Origin: an uncultured Lachnospiraceae bacterium
GTDB lineage: Bacteria > Bacillota > Clostridia > Lachnospirales > Lachnospiraceae
Length of the DNA stretch: 64,000 nucleotides
Direction of reading: 5' to 3'
Assembly (NCBI GenBank): GCA_910577275.1
Contig: CAJTMW010000001.1
Coordinates: forward strand, 255,566 to 319,565
The notes under the pieces were generated by a model. It saw nothing but the letters and a program-made list of their open reading frames with translations. It did no database searches and was not told the DNA's origin. Both the position numbers and the translations under genes were made by a program. Each line of letters starts with the position of its first letter. Within the stretch, counting starts at the first letter, position 1. Of this stretch, positions 32,471 to 40,911 are shown one piece after another.

Positions 32471-34087
32471 CTATCTCACCAAATCCATAGGATTAATGAT
32501 GCATTCAAGCAGCACCGATTCATCCTTTTTCAGAAACTCATCCAGAATATTCTCAGCCTTATCCATATTCTCAAGGCGGAGGAATTTCATATCGTAGGCC
32601 GAGGAAAGCTTCTCCAAATCCGGGCTTCCCGACAAATCCACCACAGAGTAATTGTCCTTATAGGTGTAATGCTGAAACTCTCTCACCATTCCCAGATAAT
32701 TATTCTTAAGCACGATGATTTTTACCGGAATGTTATGCTGGCGCATGGTGGCAAGCTCCATCATGGACATCTGGAAGGAACCGTCCCCGCAGACGGCAAT
32801 CACCTGCCGGCGTTTATCCGCCAGCTTTGCGCCCATGGCGGCCGGAATCGAATAGCCCATGGTTCCCATTCCCCCGGAGGTCAGAAACTTACCCTTTTTC
32901 ACCACATGATATCCGCAGGACCAGATTTGGTTCTGCCCCACATCGGCCACATAGACGCCGTCCTCCTCCATCTTATCGGAAAGCATGGTGATAAATTTTG
33001 CCGGGTCAACGTAGGCCGGGTCGGGGGTCCTTTTCGGCGCCATGGTCTGCTTGTAGCCCTGAAGCGTCGATACCCAGTCTTCGCATTTACAGGAAAACTC
33101 CTGAGCAAGAAGGTCCTCAAAAATATGTTTTGCGTCACCCACAAGAGGAATCGTGGGGCCTACGTTTTTGCCAATTTCCGCCGGGTCAACATCCATATGT
33201 ACCAGTACTTTATTATTCATAATCAAATCCGGCTGGTTCACGGCGCGGTCAGCCACTCTCGCCCCCACCATCAGCAAAAGGTCGGATTCGTTCATGGCGC
33301 GGTTTGCATAGGCTTTTCCGTTATTGCCCACCATGCCGAAATACAGAGGGTGCCTTGTGGGCATAACGCCGATTCCCATCATGGTGGAAACCACAGGTAT
33401 CTGCTTTTTTTCGGCAAAGGCTAAAAGCTCTGCTTCCGCGCCGGACAAAAGCACGCCGCCTCCTGCGCAAATCAGCGGACGACGGGCCTTTTCAAGCTCC
33501 GCCACCACCTTTTTTATCTGTACGATATTGCCCTTTACCGTGGGTTTGTAGGTTCGCATGAACACCGATTCCGGGTAGGCAAACTTCTTTATCTCCGCAT
33601 TCTGGATATCGCAGGGAACGTCAATCAGAACCGGCCCCCTTCTTCCCGTGTTTGCAATGTGGAACGCCTCCTTGAAAATGCGGGGAATGTCGTTTACATC
33701 CTTTACCAGATAGCTGTATTTCACAAAGGATTCCGCCGCTCCCGTAATATCCGCCTCCTGGAACACGTCGCTGCCGATTAATTCCGAATTTACCTGCCCT
33801 GTGATGCAGATAAGGGGAATGCTGTCCGCAAAAGCCGTGGCAATTCCCGTAAGTACGTTGGTTGCTCCCGGGCCTGAGGTCACGGCGCACACGCCTACCT
33901 TGCCGGATACCCTGAAAAAGCCGCTGGCCGCATGAGCCGCATTCTGCTCTGTTCTTATCAGGACCGTTTCAATGGGCGATGAAAGAATACTGTTGTAAAA
34001 CGGGCAGATAGCCACGCCCGGGTAGCCAAACACATATTCCACGCCTTCCTCTTCCAAACACTTTATAATTGCATCTGCTCCTGTCAT
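32471..34087 (-). CDS. ilvB: Acetolactate synthase large (catalytic) subunit
   Basis: Thiamine-diphosphate enzyme that condenses pyruvate with pyruvate or 2-oxobutyrate; 538 residues. The catalytic glutamate is in VLIRTEQNAAHAASGF, with the N-terminal motif YVFGYPGVAICPFYNS, the FAD/structural middle domain, and the ThDP motif VCGDGSFQMSMMELAT ending NNYLGMVREFQ. Start ATG 34087 follows GAAAGGATG. Upstream frame extension to 34150 lacks an RBS. It lies 109 bp downstream of metH with no terminator seen. Confidence 0.96.
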   Translation of the reverse strand: MTGADAIIKCLEEEGVEYVFGYPGVAICPFYNSILSSPIETVLIRTEQNAAHAASGFFRVSGKVGVCAVTSGPGATNVLTGIATAFADSIPLICITGQVNSELIGSDVFQEADITGAAESFVKYSYLVKDVNDIPRIFKEAFHIANTGRRGPVLIDVPCDIQNAEIKKFAYPESVFMRTYKPTVKGNIVQIKKVVAELEKARRPLICAGGGVLLSGAEAELLAFAEKKQIPVVSTMMGIGVMPTRHPLYFGMVGNNGKAYANRAMNESDLLLMVGARVADRAVNQPDLIMNNKVLVHMDVDPAEIGKNVGPTIPLVGDAKHIFEDLLAQEFSCKCEDWVSTLQGYKQTMAPKRTPDPAYVDPAKFITMLSDKMEEDGVYVADVGQNQIWSCGYHVVKKGKFLTSGGMGTMGYSIPAAMGAKLADKRRQVIAVCGDGSFQMSMMELATMRQHNIPVKIIVLKNNYLGMVREFQHYTYKDNYSVVDLSGSPDLEKLSSAYDMKFLRLENMDKAENILDEFLKKDESVLLECIINPMDLVR

Positions 34088-34153
34088 TTTCTCATCCTTT
34101 CTCTGATAATTTTGCAGGATTCCCTGAATTTTTCTGTTTTTTGGCTGCATTTT

Positions 34154-34165
34154 GGATAATTATCC
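34154..34165. promoter_or_regulatory. 12-bp palindrome in the metH-ilvB gap
   Basis: GGATAATTATCC is a perfect palindrome flanked on both sides by TGCATTTT-like sequence. It sits 66 bp before the ilvB start and could be an operator. No T-box or attenuator was found in this gap. Confidence 0.3.
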
Positions 34166-34196
34166 TGCATTTTATGTCTAAGCGGCAGTCCGGTGC

Positions 34197-36782
34197 TTAT
34201 CGTATTCCAAGAAGCTCCTTTGCCACCCTGACGGCGTCCGCCGCATCCTTTGAATATCCGTCGGCGCCGATTTCACTCGCATATTCGGGAGTTATCACCG
34301 CGCCGCCAATCATCACCTTAACGTCTATCTGCTTTTCCCTTACGTAATCGACTACCCGCTTCATCTCCTGCATGGTGGTGGTCATAAGGGCGGACAGCGC
34401 GATAATTTTTGCGTGGTGCTTTACCGCCTCCCCGGCAATCACTTCCCCTGGAACGTCCTTTCCCAAATCAACCACCTGAAAACCGTGGTTTTTCAGCATC
34501 AGCGCCACCAGATTTTTTCCGATATCATGAATATCGCCCTCCACTGTGGCGATAACCACCGTGGGCATTTCCTCCCCGGCCTTTTCCGTGGCAAGAAGGG
34601 GTTCCAGATATTCAATGGAAAGCTTCATGGCTTCCGCGCTTGCGATAAGCTGGGGAAGGAAATACTTCCCTTTGTCAAACAAATCCCCTACCTCGCCAAT
34701 GGCGGGAAGAAGCAGTTCATTTAAGATAAAAGCCGCCTCCTGACCGCTTTCCACCGCGGCTTTTGTATGCTCTTTTATCTGCTTCCTGTTGCCTTTCATC
34801 ACATCCTGATAAATCTGATTGCCGGATGGGAGATTTTCCGTCCCGGCCTCCGCCGCGTTTTGGGTTACAGGCGGGGCTGTATCTTTTGCCCTGACGGACG
34901 CCGCATTCCCGGCTGCCGATGCGCCTCTGCCGGATACAGCGTTTCCGGCCGCCGAAGCGCCTCTCATCGGAATCCTCGGCTGGTAATCCTTCATTTTCTC
35001 AATATAGCGGATATCCCCGCCCTCTTTATTCATCAGAAGGTCGCTGGCAAAAGCCGTGTTCACCAAAAGTTCCTGAGAGGGATTGGCTATGGCCATGGTA
35101 AGCCCGGCCTGAATCGCCATGGTAAGGAACGCAGTGTTTACGAAGCTCCTCTCCGGCAGCCCGAAAGAAATATTGGACAGCCCGCAGATGGTTGCAAGGC
35201 CTTTGCTTTTGCAGTAACGAATCACTTCTAGCACCTCGCCTGCCGCTTTCGGATTTACGCCTGCCGTGGTCACCAGACCGTCCACTACGATATCTTCCTT
35301 TGTGAGACCGATTTCAAATGCCATACGGCTGATTTTATCTATAATTTCAATTTTTTCCTCCAGGCTCTCCGGCAGTCCTTTGTCGGAAAGAGGAAGAAGA
35401 ATAAACATGGCTCCGTACTTTTTCGCCAGAGGGAGAAGCTTTTCCAGTTTTTCCGTTTCCCCGGAAATGGAGTTAATCAATGCCCGTCCGGGATATCTTC
35501 GAAGGGCCGCCTCTATCACATCCACATGACTGGAATCGATGGAAAGGGGCAGGTTGGAGGCTACTGTGACCTCGTCCAGCGCTTTCAGCATCATTTCCTT
35601 TTCGTCAATGCCGCTCATTCCCATATTGATATCCAGAAGCGCCGCGCCGTTTTCCTCCTGTTCTTCTGCAAAAGAAAGAACCATATCCAGCTTTCCTTCC
35701 CGCAGCTCGCTCTGGAGCTTTTTTTTGCCCGTGGGATTAATGCGCTCCCCTACAATCATAAACGGGGAATCCAGTCCGAAAGCGACCGTTTTGCGCTCGC
35801 CGGAAAGATAACGCATTCCCTGTCTGCGCTGCAAGCCGGACGCCTGCGCCGGGTTTTTTAAGCTTTCTTCCTCTGAACCGTCCTGTGGCATAATGCCGGC
35901 GCACTCTCCGCCTCGCGTCGCCTTTACCAGCTTTTCAATATATTCCGGCGTGGTGCCGCAGCAGCCGCCCAAAATACCTGCCCCGGCCTTTACCAGCCTT
36001 ATCATCCCGGCGGCAAAAGCATCGGCGTTCATATCATAGACGGTTTCTCCCCGACTGTTTAATCCGGGCATCCCTGCATTGGGCTTGGCGATAACCGGAA
36101 TCGCCACCGCCCCGGCCATGGCTTCTATGAGACCGGCCATCTTATCAGGACCGGTGGAGCAGTTGGCGCCCACAGCGCATACGCCCAGCTTTTCAAGGGT
36201 CACAGCCGCCGTCACGCCGTCCGTTCCGTAAAGGGTCCGCCCGTCCGCCTCAAAGGTAAGGCTTGCCATCACCGGAAGCCCGCAGACCTCCTTTGCCGCA
36301 ATAACCGCCGCCCGGGTTTCCTGAAGGCTCATCATGGTCTCCACCACCAGAAGGTCGGCTCCGGCATCTGAAAGCAGCTTAATCTGCTCCTTATAAACCG
36401 AGATAAGCTCCTCAAAATCCATATTCCCCATGGGGAAAAGCTGCCGCCCCGTCATGGTGATGTCTCCGGCCACAAGCGCCTTTCCATCCGCAGCTTCCTT
36501 TGAAAGCGCAACCAGCCTGTGATTAATTTCTTCTATTCTGCCCTCAAGGCCGTACTCCGCAAGCTTGATGCGGTTGGCCGTAAAGGTCGGCGCATAGATA
36601 ATATTGCTTCCGGCCTCCACATATTCCCTCTGCAGGCCTTTGAAAATATCCGGGTGTTCCAAAATCCATGTCTCCGGGCATACGCCGGCCGGCATTCCCC
36701 GCTTTATCAGATTGGAGCCTGTCGCCCCGTCCAGAAAAATCAGTCTGTTTTCCGTAAATTTCCTGAAATCCTCTGTATTCAC
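34197..36782 (-). CDS. metH: Cobalamin-dependent methionine synthase, short form (MetH without activation domain)
   Basis: Transfers a methyl group from methyltetrahydrofolate through cobalamin to homocysteine. About 861 residues in order: homocysteine-binding domain with zinc cysteines in GANCSTGP and ILGGCCGTTPEY, pterin-binding domain from FMIVGERINPTGKKKLQSEL, cap and B12 domain with VEGDIHDIGKNLVALML (the HxxG-type B12 ligand). The C-terminal SAM activation domain of E. coli MetH is missing, as usual in Clostridia. A low-complexity linker with repeated RGASAAGNA precedes the B12 part. The start is set at GTG 36782 (VNTEDFRKF fits homologues), but its RBS spacing is short, so the start is uncertain. 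Confidence 0.93.
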   Translation of the reverse strand: MNTEDFRKFTENRLIFLDGATGSNLIKRGMPAGVCPETWILEHPDIFKGLQREYVEAGSNIIYAPTFTANRIKLAEYGLEGRIEEINHRLVALSKEAADGKALVAGDITMTGRQLFPMGNMDFEELISVYKEQIKLLSDAGADLLVVETMMSLQETRAAVIAAKEVCGLPVMASLTFEADGRTLYGTDGVTAAVTLEKLGVCAVGANCSTGPDKMAGLIEAMAGAVAIPVIAKPNAGMPGLNSRGETVYDMNADAFAAGMIRLVKAGAGILGGCCGTTPEYIEKLVKATRGGECAGIMPQDGSEEESLKNPAQASGLQRRQGMRYLSGERKTVAFGLDSPFMIVGERINPTGKKKLQSELREGKLDMVLSFAEEQEENGAALLDINMGMSGIDEKEMMLKALDEVTVASNLPLSIDSSHVDVIEAALRRYPGRALINSISGETEKLEKLLPLAKKYGAMFILLPLSDKGLPESLEEKIEIIDKISRMAFEIGLTKEDIVVDGLVTTAGVNPKAAGEVLEVIRYCKSKGLATICGLSNISFGLPERSFVNTAFLTMAIQAGLTMAIANPSQELLVNTAFASDLLMNKEGGDIRYIEKMKDYQPRIPMRGASAAGNAVSGRGASAAGNAASVRAKDTAPPVTQNAAEAGTENLPSGNQIYQDVMKGNRKQIKEHTKAAVESGQEAAFILNELLLPAIGEVGDLFDKGKYFLPQLIASAEAMKLSIEYLEPLLATEKAGEEMPTVVIATVEGDIHDIGKNLVALMLKNHGFQVVDLGKDVPGEVIAGEAVKHHAKIIALSALMTTTMQEMKRVVDYVREKQIDVKVMIGGAVITPEYASEIGADGYSKDAADAVRVAKELLGIR

Positions 36783-36899
36783 GTCTCCTCGCTTCCGCGC
36801 TGTCCTTTGTCTTTCATTGCAGCGCCTGTGCAAATTCCTTTTATGTCACACGAAATTCAATTTTCATGCCGCGTCTTGCCTGGCAATGTCACTTTTTCA

Positions 36900-36928
36900 A
36901 TGTTAGCATAAAATGAAGAAAACTACAA
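36900..36928 (-). promoter_or_regulatory. metH promoter
   Basis: Minus strand TTGTAG (36928-36923), 17-bp spacer and TAACAT (36905-36900) with TGC just before the -10 (extended -10). It leaves a leader of about 110 nt with no recognisable SAM or cobalamin riboswitch. Confidence 0.5.
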
Positions 36929-37196
36929 TTTACAAATATATCATTTTATGGGGATAGAATTTAACTTTTTTTAATTGATTTCTACAAATTTAAGGGGAAA
37001 TGAGATGATTTTTGCTTTGCCCTGGGAAATTCCGGTCAGATTCCGGTATGCTTTTTAGACTGTTTCGGGCGGACAGTTGACTTTAAATATCAACTGTGAT
37101 ACCTTGTTGTCAGGACAGAATTGTCATAAAGCTGTCAGCTCCGGGGGATATCAACCCATCTGCTGCGGCAATACAAAAGAATCCGGAGGATTTGTT
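36929..37196. other. Intergenic region between metH and the lipoprotein gene
   Basis: No gene seen. It is AT-rich near 36930-37000, then less so. TTGACT at 37077-37082 and TACCTT at 37100-37105 (17-bp spacer) could be a weak promoter for the lipoprotein gene, whose RBS CGGAGGA is at the right-hand end. No structured RNA recognised. Confidence 0.4.
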
Positions 37197-37781
37197 TTGA
37201 AAAATCTGAATATGAAATTTCTTATACTTCTCATAGTCCTTCTGACAGCGGCAACAGGCTGCGGAGACAATGCCGAAATAGAAAGCTATAAGGCGAACAT
37301 GAACCAGTTCTTTGAAAATGTCAGGATATTTGACTCATCCATCAACGCCATTGACCCAAATGATGAAAACGCCCCTGCCGCGCTGCTTTCACTTTTGGAT
37401 TCCATGAATATCTCCTTTGAGCAGATGGCGGCGCTTGAGGTTCCTGGCGGGTTCCCCGGTGTGGACGAGCTCGCGGACGAGGCCAGCCGATATATGTCGG
37501 AGGCGGTTTCCTGCTATCATCAGGCATATGAGGGCGAAAGCTTCGATTCCACCGCCGCGGAGATGGCTTATTATAATTATGAATGCGCGAATGTAAGACT
37601 TCAATATATCGTTTCCATACTTCACGGCGATATCCCGGAGGAAATCTTCACCTATGACGAGGAAGATACGGAAGGCGGGGAAGATGCTTCGGGGGACGAG
37701 GCCGCCACCGATGATACGGACAACGAGGCGGCCGGCGGCGGAGATGATTCCGGTGCGGAAGGGGAACTGCCGGAGGAATAA
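37197..37781 (+). CDS. Lipoprotein with acidic C-terminal tail, unknown function
   Basis: About 194 residues. A signal peptide (MKFLILLIVLLTAATGC) ends in the lipobox ATGC, followed by a predominantly helical domain of about 130 residues (MNQFFENVRIFDSSINAIDP, FEQMAALEVPGGF) and a 45-residue tail very rich in Glu, Asp, Gly and Ala. The start is probably TTG 37197 with GGAGG 8 nt upstream, because the first ATG (MKFLILL) lacks an RBS of its own. I do not recognise the family. It is an isolated plus-strand gene between two minus-strand units. Confidence 0.75.
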   Translation: MKNLNMKFLILLIVLLTAATGCGDNAEIESYKANMNQFFENVRIFDSSINAIDPNDENAPAALLSLLDSMNISFEQMAALEVPGGFPGVDELADEASRYMSEAVSCYHQAYEGESFDSTAAEMAYYNYECANVRLQYIVSILHGDIPEEIFTYDEEDTEGGEDASGDEAATDDTDNEAAGGGDDSGAEGELPEE

Positions 37782-37792
37782 CACGGCATATT

Positions 37793-39109
37793 TTATTCGT
37801 TTTTATACAAATAAAGTCTGCCGGCCAACTTCTCACAGCATTCCTCTGCCGTTATGGTATTATTCACAAAATAGTCCTCATATATAGATTCCAGATTGTA
37901 GTGCAAATTCATATCTGCGTACTGTACCGTATTTATTGCCTCTATGTCCCGGAACAGCTTTTCTTTATATTCCGGCTTCAATCCTTCACAGGCTTTTTCC
38001 AGCTTTTGCTTATTCGGGGAATACATGGCGGAAAAGGTGAATGCATCTTCCCTGTCACTGAAAGCAAATTTCAGAAATTCCCATGCCAGCTTTTTGTTCG
38101 GGGAAAAATTACTGATGGACACACAGTTACCACCGGCTTCAAAATAACGTTCTCCATGCATGCTTTCATAGAGGATAACCCCTGTCATATCTTCTGTTCC
38201 TTCAAAAAATTCGTTGGCGTTGCTGTTTGGCAGCCTTAAGTCGGTCTGACAGCAAAGCGTATCATTTGCAATCTTCATCGTCCCATAACTTATATCTGAC
38301 CTGATTTCCGATACATAATACAATTCATGGCGCATCTTAAGGTATTCCTCATATTCCTTTGAATCCATCAGATTGTTTTGGACAAAATACTTATCCTCAT
38401 ATGCTGACATCCCCTCATAACCATATAAGCCATCTGTCAGGAATATCCTTTCCCCGGCTGCCTTTCTTACCTTCTCATAAAGCTCGTACAGTTCCCTGAA
38501 CGAAATAGTATCCTTTGTGTATTCAAGTCCTGCCATTTTAAGCAGTCTTTTATTTAAGTGGACATAAACCGGATTCACATTATAAATGAAAGCCGGCAGA
38601 ATTCCGTCTGTTTCCACTGGTTCAAAAATACAGGAAAAATAATCCTCCCTATGAAATTCGCTGTCAGCGTCCATCAGTTCATACAGATTCGCAAAGACAC
38701 CCTGCCCTGCACATCTTTCCATATTCACCAGACCGGATTCCACAATGTCAAATCCCTCCCCGGTCATTATCCTGGCAGTATATTTTTCCATGTATTCCTC
38801 CGTCAGCAGCTCGTCTGCCATGGCCATCTCTACTGTAATGGTCACTCCCGGGTGCTCCTCTGTAAAGGCTTTGATTGTATACTGCCAATTATCAAAAGGA
38901 ACCCATACAAGGATTGTAAGTTCTCCGGTGAGTTCTCCTGACTCCGATTCCCCTGCTTCGTTCTCCGCTTCCGAATCTGTTCTGCTTTCAGCCACGTTCT
39001 TCACAGAGGAGTCCTCTGCCTGGATATTCCCTTCCAATGCCTTAAAGCCGCAGGCGGTAAGGAAGATTACACTGATTAATAACATTATCATTACAAATTT
39101 TTTTCCCAT
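37793..39109 (-). CDS. Orphan ABC-type solute-binding lipoprotein
   Basis: 438 residues of the extracellular solute-binding family 1. The signal peptide MIMLLISVIFLTACG ends in the lipobox LTAC. After an acidic linker the mature domain begins GELTILVWVPFDNWQYTIKA and contains YNVNPVYVHLNKRLLK and FSPNKKLAWEFLKFAFSD typical of the fold. GGAAGG precedes the ATG. No permease or ATPase genes are adjacent, so it either serves a transporter elsewhere or acts as a sensor. It ends 11 bp from the convergent lipoprotein gene with no terminator between them. Confidence 0.85.
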   Translation of the reverse strand: MGKKFVMIMLLISVIFLTACGFKALEGNIQAEDSSVKNVAESRTDSEAENEAGESESGELTGELTILVWVPFDNWQYTIKAFTEEHPGVTITVEMAMADELLTEEYMEKYTARIMTGEGFDIVESGLVNMERCAGQGVFANLYELMDADSEFHREDYFSCIFEPVETDGILPAFIYNVNPVYVHLNKRLLKMAGLEYTKDTISFRELYELYEKVRKAAGERIFLTDGLYGYEGMSAYEDKYFVQNNLMDSKEYEEYLKMRHELYYVSEIRSDISYGTMKIANDTLCCQTDLRLPNSNANEFFEGTEDMTGVILYESMHGERYFEAGGNCVSISNFSPNKKLAWEFLKFAFSDREDAFTFSAMYSPNKQKLEKACEGLKPEYKEKLFRDIEAINTVQYADMNLHYNLESIYEDYFVNNTITAEECCEKLAGRLYLYKNE

Positions 39110-39244
39110 AAAACAATCCTTCCCTTTGGTAAATGAGCTAAATCTTTTTCACTGAAAAATATTTCACATTGTATTACATATTATAGTATATCAGGCAAAA
39201 CCCGGCAAGTATTTTGTATTACAAATTGTTTTATTTATTCCCAT

Positions 39245-39289
39245 AAAAAAACTGCTGAACACATTTTCCGGCATGTTCAGCAGTTTTTA
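39245..39289 (-). terminator. Bidirectional terminator
   Basis: AAAACTGCTGAAC (39248-39260) pairs with GTTCAGCAGTTTT (39274-39286) around a 13-nt loop, with T runs on both strands. It serves the membrane-protein genes on the right. Confidence 0.85.
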
Positions 39290-39311
39290 TTTAATTATGA
39301 CAGCGTTTGCT

Positions 39312-39578
39312 TTATTTCAAAAGCCTGATTTGCCCAATCAGCGGAACTTCCTTTTCCTCCTGATTGATTGCGGCAACAAAGCCCAATATCCAGCACACGA
39401 CCATAAATATTCCCCAAATCCAGCCGATACATGGAATTATCGCAATCATGGAAAAGAGCAGAATCACAAGAGCCTGATTCATGTGGAATTTGGCGCCTTC
39501 CTTATCTCCCGCAAGAAGCGCAATCAAAAATCCAATCCATGATAAATACGCTACAATACTCGTCGTCTTTGCGTCCAT
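39312..39578 (-). CDS. DUF4870-like small membrane protein
   Basis: 88 residues with three hydrophobic stretches (SIVAYLSWIGFLIALLAG, ALVILLFSMIAIIPCIGWIW, FMVVCWILGFVAAINQ) and the FHMNQALVILL motif seen in the DUF4870/Tic20-like family of small membrane proteins. Function unknown. It is last in a three-gene membrane cluster; the next gene upstream ends 18 bp away. Confidence 0.75.
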   Translation of the reverse strand: MDAKTTSIVAYLSWIGFLIALLAGDKEGAKFHMNQALVILLFSMIAIIPCIGWIWGIFMVVCWILGFVAAINQEEKEVPLIGQIRLLK

Positions 39579-39596
39579 TTCAAATTTCCTCCTTGG

Positions 39597-40028
39597 TTAT
39601 ATAATTAACAATAACATTCTCACAATTTTTACTATCCACTGAACCAGAATAACCGCAATGGCGGCATACATATAGTATGGTATGTAAATCTCCTTTTGCC
39701 GCCCTGCGCCACTTAGATGCTTCCGGTAAAAATATAGCAGCATAAAATGTATGTAGGCCGCAACCCCGTAAATCACTGTGGGGTTCAATCGAAAGCTTTT
39801 TAGCAGTTCCCCGCGGAACAGATAATAAAAGGCCCTGGTTCCTCCGCAGCCGGGGCATGGCAGGCCGCTGATTTTCTTTATGCTGCACTGAGCCAGCTCT
39901 CCGTATCTGTCATATCCCACATATGCAAACCAGAAGCCTGCAAGGATAAAGGGAAGCCAGATAACCTTTCCTATCTGATAAAACACCTCGTCGGCGCGGT
40001 ATTTCCTGCCGGTTTTAATAGAATTCAT
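39597..40028 (-). CDS. DUF2752 membrane protein
   Basis: About 143 residues, four hydrophobic segments, and the hallmark GLPCPGCGGTRAFYYL (CPGCGGTRA is diagnostic of DUF2752). Function unknown. Start ATG 40028 lies inside the upstream gene, whose stop is at 40015 (14-bp overlap), implying translational coupling. A longer frame to 40082 lacks an RBS. Confidence 0.85.
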   Translation of the reverse strand: MNSIKTGRKYRADEVFYQIGKVIWLPFILAGFWFAYVGYDRYGELAQCSIKKISGLPCPGCGGTRAFYYLFRGELLKSFRLNPTVIYGVAAYIHFMLLYFYRKHLSGAGRQKEIYIPYYMYAAIAVILVQWIVKIVRMLLLII

Positions 40029-40665
40029 CCATAAACCCGCGCATAAATTCTTCGTAAGCCGTGGTTCCGGTGGCAAACGCAATAATCAGGATAATAATTC
40101 TGAACACCAGCGCAACGCCGCCTGTTGCAATACCGGCAATCGCCATTCCCTTGCCGTCATACTTAAAGCAAAGTGTGATAACTCCCAGCACAATCGCCGC
40201 AATGGCAAGTATCGGGCTGAACAAATCAAGACAGCAGCATAACAGGGAAAGAATGCCGCATACCAGCGATGCAATGGCAAAACCGATATTGCCGCCGCCC
40301 GCTTTCTCAGTATTTGATTCGGCGGAATAATACTGGGACTGTCCGCCGTCATAATACGTATTGGAACCGGAGGAACCATAACTGCTGTTTTCTCCGTAAC
40401 TACTGCCGTAGCTATTGCTTTCCGGTCCATAATTAATCTTAATTTCTTCCTGATAGGGATTTGCCGGCCTCTCCTCCTCTGCGTCCGTTATTTTTTCATA
40501 AACCGGCGGCTGTACGGACAGGGTATCACTTCCCGAAAACAGCCCTTCTGTCTGCGGTTTTGCCGGCTGTTCAATTTTCGCCCCGCAATTACTGCAGAAT
40601 TTTGCCGTTTCAGGGTTTTCGCTGCCGCACTGTATGCAATAAATTGTTTTCTTATCCTCGTTCAT
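40015..40665 (-). CDS. Zinc-ribbon plus DUF4190-like membrane protein
   Basis: About 216 residues. An N-terminal zinc ribbon (YCIQCGSENPETAKFCSNCG) is followed by a Ser/Tyr/Gly/Asn-rich linker and two to three hydrophobic helices (GFAIASLVCGILSLLCCC, ILAIAAIVLGVITLCF, VFRIIILIIAFATG), as in DUF4190 proteins. Start ATG 40665 is preferred to the GTG nine codons upstream. It is the first gene of the coupled membrane-protein cluster; function unknown. Confidence 0.8.
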   Translation of the reverse strand: MNEDKKTIYCIQCGSENPETAKFCSNCGAKIEQPAKPQTEGLFSGSDTLSVQPPVYEKITDAEEERPANPYQEEIKINYGPESNSYGSSYGENSSYGSSGSNTYYDGGQSQYYSAESNTEKAGGGNIGFAIASLVCGILSLLCCCLDLFSPILAIAAIVLGVITLCFKYDGKGMAIAGIATGGVALVFRIIILIIAFATGTTAYEEFMRGFMDEFY

Positions 40666-40794
40666 GGTATTTCTCTGTTCTCCCTTTCCCACTATGTATT
40701 TATTTACTCCTATTCTAAGATAATACCGGCCAAATGTCCACTACAATTTTTGATAGACTTTGGGGGCTGGGCATGTTATACTGAATATAACACA

Positions 40795-40837
40795 TCGGGA
40801 TACAAGTCTTTTTACGGCTTATGTCCCGATTTTTTTG
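40795..40837 (+). terminator. Terminator-like hairpin on plus strand without an upstream gene
   Basis: ATCGGGATACAAG pairs imperfectly with CTTATGTCCCGAT and is followed by TTTTTTT. No plus-strand gene lies before it, so it would terminate an unseen short transcript or may be fortuitous. Confidence 0.35.
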
Positions 40838-40855
40838 CGCATTTCACCGGCAAAA

Positions 40856-40895
40856 GCGGGCAAAGAGATGTCTGCCGCCCCATCTCTTTGCCCGC
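40856..40895 (-). terminator. Terminator of the germination receptor gene
   Basis: A perfect 15-bp inverted repeat (GCGGGCAAAGAGATG and its complement) with a 10-nt loop; on the minus strand CTTTTG follows. It lies 17 bp after the receptor's stop. Confidence 0.7.
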
Positions 40896-40911
40896 CCCAA
40901 ATTCACCTTCC

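Noticed and set aside
32669..33424. Long frame (251 codons) on the plus strand opposite ilvB
   Set aside because: Antisense shadow of a strongly conserved gene; His/Gly-rich translation, no RBS, no family resemblance.
36783..36899. SAM or cobalamin riboswitch in the metH leader
   Set aside because: Leader is about 110 nt and lacks the conserved elements of either riboswitch.
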